In this document: positions 22,645 through 35,090 of the stretch, one piece after another | How the letters are laid out: each line of letters opens with the position of its first letter | How positions within the stretch are numbered: the stretch's first letter is position 1 | From: Prunus persica | Taxonomy: Eukaryota; Streptophyta; Magnoliopsida; Rosales; Rosaceae | NCBI RefSeq assembly: GCF_000346465.2 | Contig: NC_034014.1 | Location: 7,716,890-7,780,889, forward strand | Reading direction: 5' to 3' | Length of the DNA stretch: 64,000 nucleotides | The notes under the pieces: model-generated | Seen by the model: only the letters and a program-made list of their open reading frames with translations | Told to the model about the DNA's origin: nothing | Databases searched by the model: none | Position numbers and translations under genes: made by a program

Positions 22645-24200
22645 CCAAACTGAGTCCAAAAAAACTGTGTTGACCAAAAAAGTCAAACTCGACTCAAAAA
22701 TCAAACTAGACCATGTTGAATCAATTCCCATTCGGTTCTTACTAAAAAAAAAAAAAGGGTCTAAACTAAACTGGACTAGTTATGTTAAGTTTAGTTATTC
22801 ATTTATGTCCAAATTTATTATTAAGCCTAACTAATATTCAAATCACAATAATAACCCCAAATAATATCTAGATACTTTAGCCCAATTAATAACCAAATGT
22901 CTTAGTCCCAATTTATACCCAACTAAATAACAACTCTAGTCTAACCCCACTTCTTTTTCTTTTTTGTTAACCATAGTCGTTCTTCTTGTTGTGCTTCAGT
23001 CTTTTTCCACCTATATCTTTCTCCCTCTCTTCCTCTTTATCTCTTCTACATCTTTCTCTTATTCCTAGTTTTCTCTTCTTTAAATTTATCTCTTCTCCCT
23101 CTCTTCCTCCTTTTCTCTTATTCCAAATCGGTCGAATCAAACCAGAACCGCATAGGTCCAGTTTGGTTTGGTTCCTGCATACACTTTGTATGAAAACTAA
23201 ATAGACTGTGTATAAGTTTTGATTTCAGTTCTAATTTGAGGGGTAAACCGGACCATGCCCAACCCTACCTGGAGGTGCATTGGGCTGGAACCCACCCAAG
23301 GTATTTGACCTAGATGGTTAAGGTTTGGGCAATATCGGTGCATAATACAACAATTGGTATCCAAGTATGGTTCGACTATAGCCCATCGGGATAGTAGAGC
23401 ACGACTCAAGGAAATCCTAGAGACAGTTAGACCAGGTGGAGTAAGGCTCAGATTCCAACATATATAACATTAGAGAAGCTAGCGACCATGGCAACTAGAA
23501 AATGACTGCCATGATTTCAGAATCTTTGGAGAAGCAACAGTGCAAATGCCAGAATCGGGTATGAAGTGGGGTAGGGACGGTCAGTTTGGATCGGTTTACT
23601 TCTTGAATTGAATTGAAATTGAAACTTATACAGAGTTCGGTTCGGTATGATGTTCATACAAAGTGTCTAAATGATGATGTTTCAGCTCGGTTCGGCCGGT
23701 TTTTGGTTTGGAATAAGAGAAAAAGGGCAATAGGTGAAGAAGATAGAAATAGAAAGAAGTGAAAATAGGAAGAAAAGAGAAAGTTGTAGAAGAGATAAAG
23801 AGGAAGATAAGGGGAAAGAAAGAGGTGGAAAAGAGGGAGAGACCGAAGCGCAACAAAAAGAACAACTATGGTTCACAAAAAAGAAAAAGAAGTGGGGTTA
23901 GAGTTGTTATTTAATTTGGTATAAGTTGGGACTAAGACATTTGGGTATTAATTGAGCTAAAATATCTAGATATTACTTGAGGTTAATTAGTATTGTGATT
24001 TGAATATTAATTAGGCTTAATAGTAAATTTAAATATAAATGAATAACTACACTTAACTGGTCCAGTTCATTTTAGATCGATTTTTACACGACAAGAATCG
24101 AGACGAGAACCCATTCAATTCAGTCCAATTTATTTTTTTAGTCTATATTGACCTTTTTAGTCAACACGATTATTTCGGTTTTTTTCAACTCGATGCGGCT
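22645..24200. mobile_element. Giant fold-back element, arms about 0.6 kb
   Basis: The left arm (about 22645-23270) and right arm (about 23565-24200) are inverted copies over their whole length. Paired landmarks, left then right in reverse complement: TAGTTATTCATTTATG with TAGTTATTCATTTATA; AAGCCTAACTAATATTCAAA with AAGCCTAATTAATATTCAAA; CCAAATGTCTTAGTCCCAA in both; AACCCCACTTCTTTTTC in both; TACACTTTGTATGAA with GACACTTTGTATGAA. The loop of about 300 bp is unique. Ends are ragged and no target duplication was found, so the class (MULE-like, or an inverted duplication of one element) is open. A transcript would form a hairpin of about 0.6 kb. Confidence 0.8.
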
Positions 24201-25470
24201 ATGTCGGCTGGTATGAACGCACGCCCCTAGTATGAACGCACTATCTGCATGCTATTTAAAAGTAAACAAGGATTTTGGTGCAGAGATTCAATTCCCTCTT
24301 GCTTGCTGTCGAACCTAACTGTTGCCTTGATGGACCTTTTTATTACAAGTATATTTGTGGTTGGATTATTTTATCCTAACTTTGTTTTGGTCAACCGGTT
24401 TGATCTCCGCCTTTTTATAAAGGACCTTTCTAATATTTGTCTTAGAAAACAAAAACTGGAAATCAAGGTGCACATGTGATTCCTTATGAAAAGCAAAATG
24501 CTACTGTGATCCATAGGAAGCATTTCCTATATGAAAATTTTAGTCAAGCTATTGCCATTCTGATTCTTATTTCGACCTAACCCCACCAAATATTTTTGTT
24601 TTCATTATTATTTTTCAATATAACTCCAGCCTTGTACCCATAATACCCCTAGATTCTAACTTGAGTTTTTATTTATTTTGTTTTAACTTCACAGCCGCCA
24701 TGATTGAAAGATGACGCCCCTTGAAGGAGGAGCAGATCACAGCCCTCACTGGCGTGCTCGCCCAATCAACCACACCCAATTGGGCTCCACTGAGGTACCT
24801 TATATATTTTAGGGTTTTTAACTATATAGAAGTCTCTGAACTTTAATCAAGTTTCAATTGAGTTCCGGAACTTTTTTTCGAGACAATTAGGTTATTCAAC
24901 TCCCTCGTTAGTTCTAATTGAGTCATTTCATTACAATTTCTGTTAGTTTTAATCACATGAGTGGCACATAACTTGCTATTTAGGGGTAAATTCGACTTTT
25001 GGAAAGGGTTAAGCCATTAGAGGCAAAATTAGGGTGATTCTAATAGCTGGTACGTTTCCTGGGTTCCTCTTTTTCTTCTACATATTCTTCTTTTTTTCAT
25101 TTTCTTCTACTGTTATTACTTTTTCCTCTTCTTGCAAAGTTCGTATCCGTCTTCAGGTTGAGATTGCTTTAGCTTGTTGGGCGTTGGTTCTTCTTCATCA
25201 CTATCACTGAGGTTCTCTGGCATAGGGTTCGGGCAAATTAATTACTTTTTTAAAATTCTGTTTCATATTTTAATGACATCAAATAACAATTCTGTTTCAT
25301 ATTCCTGACACTCAGACAAATCATAAATGTTATTGGTTAAATGATCGTTGGCCAATTTCCTAGAATTTCTAGGCAGCCAAACAACCCCCATAGCGACACA
25401 AAGCATCACGCAAATAGAGAAAAAAAAAATTTATCACATTTCCAACAAAATCCATCAAACAAACCGCTCA
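24201..25470. other. Spacer with possible gene fragment at 24690-24795
   Basis: Mostly AT-rich with no gene. At 24690-24795 one frame reads an exon-like stretch (EEQITALTGVLAQSTTPNW) ending at a possible donor AG|GTACC, less AT-rich than its surroundings. No upstream start or downstream exon was found. It may be a captured or decayed exon; I do not recognise the family. Confidence 0.3.
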
Positions 25471-26041
25471 AAATCATGTAACAGTAATCTGCTCTACAAT
25501 TTCCCTCCTTTCCATTGTTCTTAGATGGTCTCTAACCATTTCTGTTCTGTAGAAATTATTCTCTGGTAAATGTAACACATTGCAAGAGCCACATCCACAA
25601 CGAAATAAAATGATCCCAAGCCACATGCCATGACATGAAACGGTGAGGCCAGCCAAGATAGAATTTCCAATATAATAAATAATATGCAGGTACAACATTT
25701 TCCAGGAAAAGAACAAGGACATAGGCAATGTATCTACCTAAAATAACTATAATGTAATCGACTTGGCTACTAACCAAGCAAAATATAGAAGTCCAAACAT
25801 GCGCAATGTAAACAAAAAATCCCACCTACACGTCGGGCTAAGGGCATAGAAACTGCTGCCGGCTTGAAACAATAACCAAGCCTTTTGCCCATTCCGCTCG
25901 TCTTCCGTCATAGTCAGTCTGAGAAGACATGGCTCAGAAATAGTAAAAAGTACCCTCACTACATTGTCTCATACAAGTGTAAAGCAAGGCCAACAAATGA
26001 ACTACTACAAACTTTGATGGAAGTGGGTGTCCGCCGCAGCC
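25471..26041 (-). other. Probable 3' UTR and downstream region of ABCF1
   Basis: Lies directly after the ABCF1 stop on the minus strand. Open frames here have no family features, so I read it as 3' UTR and flank. Confidence 0.4.
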
Positions 26042-29000
26042 TCATTCACCTAAACCAGCCTTAACCTTTAGGTGCCGCTTAAAGTCCATAATATCGCCCT
26101 CCCACCGGGTCACAGCTTGATTTTCACATACCCAAATTTCCTGAGCTACCTGGTTTATGAGCCTGAAATCATGGCTAACAAGAACCAGACCCCCGTCCCA
26201 CTCATTCAGTGCCTCAGCCAGTGAGTCAATTGTCTCGATATCCAAGTGATTGGTTGGCTCATCCAACAAAAGTAATTGGGGCTGCCTAAATGCCAACCAA
26301 GCAAAGATCACACGGCTCCTCTGTCCATCTGATAAATTCTTCATTGCCATCACCTGTGCCTTACCCGATAGGCCAAACTTACCAATTGCAGCCCTCATCT
26401 TTTCTTCCTCATTTCCTGGGTACTCTTTGATCATATACGCAAGGGCAGACAGTTCCATATCAAGCTTCTCAGCCAAGTGCTGATGGAACTGAGCAATTCT
26501 AAGGTGATTGTGCCTCCGGACCATGCCATCACTAGGGAACAACTCCCCTGTCATCAGCTTCAACAGAGTACTCTTTCCAGCTCCATTTGGCCCAACCAGA
26601 GCTATACGCGAGTCCAAATCAACCCCAAAGTCAATGTTCTTATAGATCAGATTATCAGGAGTGTAACCAAATGTGACTTCTACAAACTGAAGTACGGGCG
26701 GTGGCAGCTTTCCCACATCAACAAAACGGAAGACTAGAACCTTGTCTCTGGCCACCTTTTCCGTAAGGCCACCGCGCTCCATTTTTGCTAGGGTTTTCTC
26801 TTTGCTCTGTGCCTGACGAGCTAATTTTGCTGACCCGTGCCCAAACCGAGCAATATATTCCTTCATGTTTGAAATCTGTTCCTGCTCCCACTTATACTGT
26901 TTCATCTGGTTCTCCTCTAGTTCAGAACGGGTCTGAACATACTGATCATAGTTTCCAGTGTAGATCTTCAGTTTCTTGCTCTGCATGTGGATGATGTTTG
27001 TGCACACACCATTAAGAAAATCCTGGGAGTGTGAAATCACCACCAGGATGCGCTCAAAGTTCTTCAAGGTCTCCTCCAACCACACACAGGCTTCTAAATC
27101 TGTTACCAAAGGAAGACAACTAACCATGAGTTTAAAGTCATTGAAATATGCTGTCTTCACATAAACAAAAGACAAGCACATTAACAGATGAAATGAGTCA
27201 AACAGCTACAGCAGGACAACCAGTTCACAAACATATGTAAGACCAAATTCAACTAAATTCTTAAAAATCAGTAGCAATGTGAAAGTCAAACTATATAACA
27301 AAATGAATGTTGATAACAAAAAGGACTGTACGGTATAATATTCAGGATCCAGATAATATTTCAGAAAAATTTCCTACCAACTGCCAGAAACTGGCTCCTA
27401 GGGCAGACTATCATTTGGCAGTACAGGGCAGGCCATTTCAAATATCAGAAATTGGCCCTGGAGCAAACTATAATTTGCAAATATATGGTGGGCAATTTCC
27501 AAGATCTAAAACCACAAATTTCTGCTCAAGCCATTAAAAAGACATGCAAAAAAAAAAAAAAAAATTCTCAGAAGTTGGAACTATCAAGCCAAGCATATCA
27601 TTAGAGTTTACAGATTCCTATTCCATGCATATTAAGAATGCAATCAAAATTATAAAAAAAAATTTGACAAAATAACTAAAATGTCAAACCAGTTAAAGTT
27701 TAAGCTTACCAAGATGATTGGTGGGCTCATCGAGCAACAGGATGGTTGGGTTTATAAACAGAGCACGTGCAAGTGCAATCCTCATTCTCCAACCACCAGA
27801 AAAATCCCGAGTTTTCTTTGCTTGCATCTGCTTGTCAAAACCAAGACCATATAGAATTTCAGCAGCACGCTTCTCTGCAGTTGCTGCATCCAATGCTTCA
27901 AGGCGCTCATAAATGCGTTCAAGCTGCTCTCCACCACCATCATCCTGAAAAATGTAAAAGAAGTCATAAGAAATATATACTAAAGAAGCAAGCTGCCTAA
28001 CAAAGCTCCCATAATTCACATCTGAAAATAATTTCTTTGCTTTTCACTATTCAAAAAATTAGGATTTGTTGGAGATTTAAAAGTAGCTATTTTAATACGG
28101 CTAAAAAATTCATTGTAACACAGGGCTAAAAAACTACAAATTTAAACTCGATTCTCATACTCTATCTGTATGCAGAACTTTTAGCTTTTAACTTTTACTC
28201 TATGCAAATTACTTTGTATAATCAAACACTGGTTTTTGTACTTCAGAGTTCTTTTAAAATCAAAAAAGCAAAGTATTCCTCAAGGTTGAATTTAACTGTT
28301 AATTCAATCTAGCTTACCTGAGCTGCCAGTTCTTCAACTTCTTTCTCCAACCTTATCCTCTCCTCATCACAACTAATGACAGCCTCAAGTGAAGACATGT
28401 CTGAAGCTTCAATCTCCCTGCTGAGATGGTAGATATCCATGTGATCTGGAATTGGAAGCTCTCGGCAGCCTATTGCAGTTAGGAGGGTAGATTTACCACA
28501 CCCATTCAAACCAAGCAAACCGTAACGTCTGAAAAGTAAGAAAAAATACAGAAGTTTCATATATACATATAAAAAAATTAATCCAATTTTGATTCTCTCA
28601 TATTCGAATGAAGCATCTACAACAAACCTGCCATAATTAAGCTCCAGTTCAGAATCAACTATCAGATCGTGTCCATGGAAGGTAACTGTTAGAGACTCTA
28701 TCTGCAATGATCAGAAAGAAAAAAATGTTAATTCATCACTACTACCAGCCATTTCAATTGGGAAAGTCTCCTATAGATGGATTAATCTACAACTTCAACC
28801 ATTATAAGAAACTAAAACTAGACCAGAACTTTTAACAAACTAGGATCAAGTTTTAAAATTATAAACACACCATCAACAAGAGAACCTCCTGATAGAGGGA
28901 TAGCAAAAACAACTACATCCACAAAACATTAAAACAAATTTATAAGAATTTTACATATGCCTAAAACCTTGAAACAAATTCTATAAGAATTTTACTAAAT

Positions 29001-29701
29001 AAAATGAAAATATAAAATATAAAAGAAAAAAAACACTGAATCTAACGGTTGGTGCTCTAACACATTGTCTTCCCCCATTCAACCATATTTACAGCTTAAC
29101 CAAACTAACCCATTTCTCCCACGCACCTATCACGTGTGCTCACAGTTATACCTATATGCAGATACACAGTTATATCTTATATAGCAAAGAAATAGGCTTG
29201 CATTACTTTTTTGAAAGGAAATAAAACAAAATTAGCAAATATATAGACCTGAATGGAACGGCCACAGTGTTTTTATATTTTTCAAAAGGGAGACAAAGAT
29301 TCCTGAACATGCTCTATCAGATAATTCATCCAGACCTAGAGTTTCCAGTATATATTTTTTTAGTAAGAAAAACAGCTATTACATTACCCAAAACACAAAA
29401 GACGCGAACTTTATGTAAACCAAATAGGAATTTAACAAGACAAAATCAGATGAAAAATGTGAAAACGACATCATATTCGTATACACACCCGGATATCTCT
29501 AGACAGAGGATGCGAACAGAGAACACCGGTGCAGTTACGATCCGAAATATGCATCGCCCCGACGCCATTCGATAGCTTATCAGCTCCGTTCTGCGACTCG
29601 GTCGCAGCCGACTTCGACGACGCCGCCGCCTTTCCACCTCTCTTGGCCGCCGCCGCCGCCTTCTTCTGTGCCGCCTTCTTCTTGCTCGCGTCAGACACCA
29701 T
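26042..29701 (-). CDS. ABCF1: ABC transporter F family member (GCN20/ABCF1 type)
   Basis: Soluble ABC ATPase with two nucleotide-binding domains and no membrane segment. Family members act on ribosomes or with GCN2 signalling rather than in transport. Coding exons: 29701-29489, 28701-28628, 28528-28318, 27944-27710 and 27099-26042, with agreeing phases, giving 596 residues (the Arabidopsis protein is close to this). Exon 1 is a Lys/Ala-rich tail from [12 protein letters not shown]. Domain 1: Walker [10 protein letters not shown] (~102-110), signature SGGWRMR (~215), Walker [13 protein letters not shown] (~235-245). A charged linker follows. Domain 2: Walker [10 protein letters not shown] (~414), signature LSDGQRSR (~500), Walker [12 protein letters not shown] (~521), H-loop [12 protein letters not shown]. 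The second signature has SDGQ rather than SGGQ, as expected in this family. All catalytic motifs are intact. Confidence 0.95.
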
Positions 29702-30304
29702 CGTTATCAAAAATCAACCTGAAAAACCCCAAAATCATTAAAATCAGAAAGTGAGACCAATCTCATAACATATATATACATGTACAGATTTAAAAGATGA
29801 GAAATTGGGGATTTAGATGGGAAGGGACCTGAGGAGAGAGAAGACGATCGGCGAAGAGAGCGAGGGCGGTGGGTATCAGATCTGGGATTGAGTTTTCAGG
29901 TGAAGGTGTACAGATATTGTTGTGCTGTCTCCGGTGAGAGAAGGAAAAACCCGGTGCGGTTGGGTTCGAGGTTTTCAGAAAATGCGAGGTGTGGATTTGA
30001 GATTTTATAAAGAGGGGAAGGAAGGAAGGAAGGAAGGAAGGAGGGTTAGGGTTGGGGTGGCTTTCCACGTGTTATGGAGTTAGAGGCACTCTCCACACTA
30101 TGTGGGTTGGGTTGCGTATGCGGTTGGGACTTGGTGTTTGATTTTTCTATCGGTGCAAACGGTGCCGTTTTTGAGTAGGAGATAAAAGGACTGGGCAGAT
30201 ATTATTGGATTTCTAGGCCCATAGAACAAACTTGATTGATTCCATGAACATCATAAATTGGTCTCTAGACACCCGTATTTGGTGATTGGGATTGAATTAA
30301 CATA
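29702..30304 (-). promoter_or_regulatory. ABCF1 leader, 5' UTR intron and promoter
   Basis: An acceptor (TTTTTCAG) lies just upstream of the ATG on the minus strand, with a candidate upstream non-coding exon around 29830-30050, so a 5' UTR intron is likely. A (GAAG)n tract at about 30018-30045 lies in the leader or core promoter. The next element upstream is the MITE starting at 30305. Confidence 0.45.
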
Positions 30305-31192
30305 GGGCTCGTTTGGTACACAGGACTGTCTTGACATGGATTATGCTTAGGGACTGGCTTGGCTTGGTTTGGCTTGATCTAAATTGGATAACACTTATCC
30401 TACGTTTGGTGTATGTTTGGACTAGGACTAGAATTTTTTTTATTTTTTCAAAAATATCTATATATATGTATATATGTATTTTATAATATATAAAATATAT
30501 ATGTATATATACATACATATAATATATATATAGGTGTATATATGTATATTATAATATACATGGGTATAATACATATACATATATTTATATATATGTATGT
30601 ATATTATAATATATAATATATATGGGTATGTTATAATAATAATAATATACGTGTATATACGTGTATATACGTATATTATATATGTATGTATATATACATA
30701 TACATTATATATATTATAAAATACATATGTATATATATTATATATTATAATATACATATATATACGTATATACATGTATATAATATATGTGTATATAGGT
30801 GTATCTATATATTATAATATATATATGGGTATGATACATATATATATGTATGTATATTATAATATATATATATACATATAGTATAAATATATAATGTATA
30901 TGTGTATATGTATATTATAATACATACATGGGTATAATATATATATACACATATATGTATATATACTTATATATATATATATATCTATATGTATTTATAT
31001 ATTATATATGTATATATGTGTTTATATATATACGTGTATATATGTACATTAATATACAATATAATATATATTACATATATACATGTATACATGTATGCTA
31101 TTATTATAATATTAATATGTATGTGTACATGAGTATATTATAATAATAATATATGTGTATACATTTATATGTATTTATATATATTATATATG

Positions 31193-31235
<43 letters not shown>

Positions 31236-31455
31236 GTAATATATGTTATTAGTATTACAATATAATATATGCATCTTGTACATTGGTGAACATAGGACTA
31301 GCTAATCCTCCCTTTCTACATGGGCTTAGTAGTCCCCTCCTAATGAGGTGTTTTTGGTGGGCCCGGTATTAGCAATCCCATTTAAGACTAGAATTAAATG
31401 AAACAAACATGGTACTAAATTTAGTCCAAGCCAAGACTGTGTACCAAACGACCCC
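30305..31455. mobile_element. PIF/Harbinger-like MITE swollen by microsatellite
   Basis: Left terminus GGGCTCGTTTGGTACACAG; right terminus reverse-complemented GGGGTCGTTTGGTACACAG. Flanking 3-bp duplication ATA at 30302-30304 and 31456-31458. Subterminal blocks (CTTGGCTTGGTTTGG; GGACTAGGACTAG) also recur inverted near the right end (AGTCCAAGCCAAGACTG). The middle is almost wholly AT microsatellite. Confidence 0.75.
30460..31270. repeat. Compound AT microsatellite, about 0.8 kb
   Basis: Interspersed TATA, TGTA, TACA and CGTG steps, ending in a pure (TAA)n run near 31196-31238. Open frames across it are Tyr/Ile-rich by composition only. Confidence 0.9.
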
Positions 31456-32030
31456 ATATAGAATTGGGTTTCATTGGATTAAAGACTCAAACTAAAACAC
31501 ACGGTTGAGTATTTGTGAATTGTATTTCATATTTCTCCATAAGGAGAATATATATATACATGTACAAGTTGATTTTTTCTATAAAATAAGTAATTAGTTA
31601 ATTACAAAGAATCATACTAGGTAACTACTCTAATTAAGTAACATGAATCACACAAGGAAATCAGCTCATGCCAACATTCCTCCTCAAATTGGTGCTTAGA
31701 TATCTCTCATGCCCACACTGCATGTGTTAAGACATCTGTCAGCTATTCTTCTGACCTTACAGACAGTATATCAATTAGATTTCCTACCAACTTCTCCTTG
31801 ATAAAATGCTTATCCACTTCAACATGCTTAGTTATGTCATGTTTAACTGGATTATTTGTTATCTTCGTAGAAGCTTGATTGTCACAATAAAGCTCTATTA
31901 TTTTCTATGGTTGAAAACCAATTTCAGAAAGGAGCATCCTTAGCCAAAGAAGCTCACAAACTCCTTGTGCCACACCTATGTACTATGCCTCAACTGCATA
32001 TCAAGCCACTACATTTTGCTTCTTACTATG

Positions 32031-32525
32031 TCATATAACTAAAGTACCCCCAATGAAAGTGAAGTAACGTGATATAGAACGTCTATCTGTAATATTGCAA
32101 GGCCAATCTGCATATGTATAACCCTTGACATCCAAATGTTCTAGTTTTCTTAGTATCAAGCCATTTCCTAGTGCTTTCTTCAAATAACTCAAAATCCTCA
32201 TAACTGCTACTAAGTGATCTTCACAAGGAGAATGCATGAACTGGCTAACAACACTAACCGCATATGCGATGTTTGGTTGAGTGTGCGAAAGATAAATTAG
32301 TTTTCTCACTAACCTCTTATATCTCTCCTTGTTGGTTGGCACTTGATCAAGATAGATTGCTAGGTGATGATTCTGCACAATAGGGGTTTCGACTGGTGCA
32401 CACCCTAACATACCAGTCTCTATCAACAAGTTTAGAACATACTTTCTTTGAGAAAGACAAATACTAGTAGCAGAATGAGTCACTTTGATTCCTAGAAAAT
32501 ACTTTAAAGCCCCCAAGTCCTTCAT
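32031..32525 (-). pseudogene. Copia RT C-terminus / RNase H fragment
   Basis: 164-codon open stretch with the usual copia order: KDLGALKYFLGIKV, QRKYVLNLLIETGMLG, then SVVSQFMHSPCEDHL and a YTYADWP block in place of the typical YSDADWAG. Separated by frameshifts and a 166-bp duplication from the upstream RT part; the YVDD box region is missing or scrambled. Confidence 0.8.
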
Positions 32526-32852
32526 CTCAAACTCTAAAGCCCCCTAAGTCCTTACGTTTGATAAATATGGTATAATTTGAATTACCTTGGTGATATTCAT
32601 ACTTCTTCATTACTTCAGTAAACCTCCCAAACCATGCACGCGAAAACTACTTCAAGCCATATAGAGCCTTTCGAAACCTACACACCTTCATCTCAAACTC
32701 TAAAGCCCCCTAAGTCCTTACGTTTGATAAATATGGTATAATTTGAATTACCTTGGTGATATTCATACTTCTTCATTACTTCAATAAACCTCCCAAACCA
32801 TGCACGCGAAAACTACTTCAAGCCATATAGAGCCTTTCGAAACCTACACACC
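32521..32852 (-). repeat. 166-bp direct tandem duplication inside copia RT
   Basis: 32521-32686 and 32687-32852 match base for base except one difference seen by eye (CAGTAAACC versus CAATAAACC). Both copies contain TTCATCTCAAACTCTAAAGC and GCACGCGAAAACTACTTCAA. It displaces the RT frame. Confidence 0.9.
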
Positions 32853-33220
32853 TTCCCAATATTCTTAGACAGCTCATAACTAGGTGGAAGGTCCACGTGC
32901 ACCTCTTCTTCTAGATCTCCATGGAAAAAGACGTTCTTCACATCAAATTGCTTGAGAGGACAATCTAAATTAGTTGTTGAGGACAATAAAACTGGCACCG
33001 TATTCATTTTCACCACTGGAGCAAATGCATCTTGGTAATCAACTCTATACGGTTGCATATACCCTTTGGCTACAAGTCTTGCTTTATATCTGTCAATTGT
33101 CCCATCAGGTTTGTGCTTAACTGTACACACCCTTCGACATCCAACTAGTTTCTTTCGTTCAGGTTGCTGAACAATTTCCCATGTTCTATACTTTTGTATA
33201 GCCTCCACCTCCACATTCAT
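32813..33220 (-). pseudogene. Copia reverse transcriptase, N-terminal part
   Basis: 135 codons with the family motifs GTIDRYKARLVAKGY, QDAFAPVVKMNTV, LKQFDVKNVFFHGDLEEEV and CRFRKALYGLK. The normal FSPV and LKQLDVKNAFL positions carry substitutions, as expected of an old copy. Confidence 0.85.
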
Positions 33221-33723
33221 TGCTTCTACTCATTTTGGATCTTGCAAAGCTTCTTCCAATCTATTAGGAATTTTAATTCCTTCCATCTGATTGACGAATG
33301 CCTTAGCTTGAAGAGATGATATGTGCGTAGAGACATAATGAGCAATTGCATATTGCACTTTGCCTTCTGGTGAGAACCTGTTTGGTGGTATTCTCATGTT
33401 TGCTCTTATAGATAATTTTTTCACAAATTCAACAATATTTTGATAAGTATTAGGATTCGAAAAACTTAACTCAGAGATGTTCAGTAGAGCATGATCAGGT
33501 ATATTAATGTTCAAGATAAGGCATTGTTCAGTTCAGCAGTTGGGCTGCTCAATTTAGCTAGGTTGGACAGTGCGACTCGGCTGAGCTGCCTAGCTCAACT
33601 GGCAGCTTGACTGGACCCTATTCAGTCCCAAAATCCTGCTCCTCTATCCCCTTTATTTCCACTTCAAACCAATTTTGTGCTTCCCTTACTTCATTCTCCC
33701 CTTGAATGACATGATTTGGCACG

Positions 33724-34760
33724 TTATAAAGAAAAAAAAAATCTCATTTTCCATAAACATAACATCCATAGTAACATAAAACCGACGAGTAGATGGGTGG
33801 TAACATCGATAACCCTTTTGTTGGGGGAAAACCCCACGAATACACAACAGAAGGCACATGGATCCAACTTGATCCTATGATTTTTACGGAGATGGACATA
33901 CGCCACACAACCAAAAATGCACGGAGTGAGATTGAGATGTGAACTGACAAGGACATGAGCAGCCAATGTTTGCAGCGGTGTTTTAAAATCCAAAACACGT
34001 GAAGACATACAGTTAAGAATGTAGATGACGTATTGAATAGCTTCGGCCCAAAGAGTTTGGGGAACACCCCCCCCCCAAATAAGGAGAGCTTGGGCAGTCT
34101 CCAGAATATGGCTACTTTTGCGTTCAGCCACACGATTCTATTCAGGAGTTTGCAGATAAGTAGTTTCATAGAGAATACCATTTTTCAATGAAGACATCTG
34201 AGAGTGTGAGATTAACAAATTCTCCTCCAGTATCCGATCAAACAACTTTAATCCAACGAGAATATTGAATATGAATTATCTTGTAAAAATTCTTGAATAA
34301 AGAACCAACTTCACTTTTATGCTTCATAACAGAAAGCCATGTTAACCAAGTACAATCATAAATGAAGATCACGAACCAGGAAACACCAAAGACAGTAATA
34401 ATCAAAGATGGACCCCAAACATCTGAATGGATTAAATCAAAAGGAGTTGTGCTTTTATTCAAACTAGGTGGATAAAAAGTTTGGTGACTTTTTGCAAGAA
34501 TACAAGTCTCACACTGAAAATCAGAAATTTTTACTCCACTAAATAAAGATGGAATCAAATACTGCAAATAACCAAATGAAACATATCCCAATCGTCAATG
34601 TCATAACCAAAGCTTCTTATGCTTCTCACTAGTGAAGCCCCAAACTTGATGAACACGACTCGGTACAATGTCATCAACATAGTAAAATCCCACTATCTTA
34701 GTACCACGCCCAATGATCTCCCTGGTTTGAACATCCTGAAGCAAACAAAAGGAAGAGAAC
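33724..34760 (-). pseudogene. Copia integrase remnant
   Basis: The upstream part (34238-34591) has the zinc-finger tail CETCILAKSH and the first catalytic Asp context HSDVWGPS. The downstream part (33724-34131) has AERKSSHILETAQALL and LWAEAIQYVIYILN. The parts are in different frames, and the second catalytic Asp region falls in the broken stretch. Confidence 0.75.
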
Positions 34761-34771
34761 ATGAGCACGCC

Positions 34772-35086
34772 TCAATCTAATTGTTCTGTAACTTGCCCAA
34801 CATATAATAAATTATGTGATAAAGTAGAAACAAGTAAAGTTTTATGTAAAGAGAGGGTAGGGGTAAGAGTAATGGAACCAGCCCCAGTGACTGAGTTAGA
34901 TTGTCCATTGTCAGTAACCACACTTGTTTTGGTAGGAGCAGTCATATAATGGAAATATGATTTATCATAGGTTATATGATCAGTGGCACCAGAATCAATA
35001 ATCCAACATGTGTCACGTTCATAAATCACCAATGCTTTGCCTTGATTACCGTCACATTTAGCATTTCTTCCTCCATTGTCGTTCAC
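34772..35086 (-). pseudogene. Copia protease remnant
   Basis: Contains the aspartic protease motif DSGATDH inside CWIIDSGATDHITY and downstream LLVSTLSHNLLYVGQ, the usual copia spacing. No zinc knuckle or gag is visible upstream (right side). Confidence 0.75.
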
Positions 35087-35090
35087 AACT

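Larger units (their letters stand above)
31515..35090 (-). mobile_element. Decayed Ty1/copia retrotransposon
   Basis: Minus-strand order is protease, integrase, reverse transcriptase, RNase H, which defines copia. Protease: CWIIDSGATDHITYDKSYF near 34990. Integrase: 33724-34760, including CETCILAKSH and HSDVWGPS. Reverse transcriptase: 32813-33220 (RYKARLVAKGY, KQFDVKNVFFHGDLEEEVHV). RT end and RNase H: 32031-32525 (MKDLGALKYFLGIKV, SQRKYVLNLL). The right end lacks gag and a recognisable 5' LTR. At the left, a purine run (TTTGAGGAGGAA on the minus strand) precedes a TGTTGGCATGAGC start at 31676, probably the 3' LTR start. Several frameshifts and stops make it non-autonomous. Confidence 0.85.

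Noticed and set aside
22986..23204. Ser/Leu/Phe-rich frames
   Set aside because: Pyrimidine-rich part of the left fold-back arm, with the mirror frame at 23626-23876 in the right arm.
30297..31143. Tyr/Ile-rich open frames on both strands
   Set aside because: They are translations of the AT microsatellite; no start context, domain or splice structure.
34285..34700. A pararetrovirus or other viral insertion, suggested by the DSG protease and RT fragments
   Set aside because: Domain order protease-integrase-RT-RNase H with the copia motifs identifies Ty1/copia; no movement or coat protein was seen.
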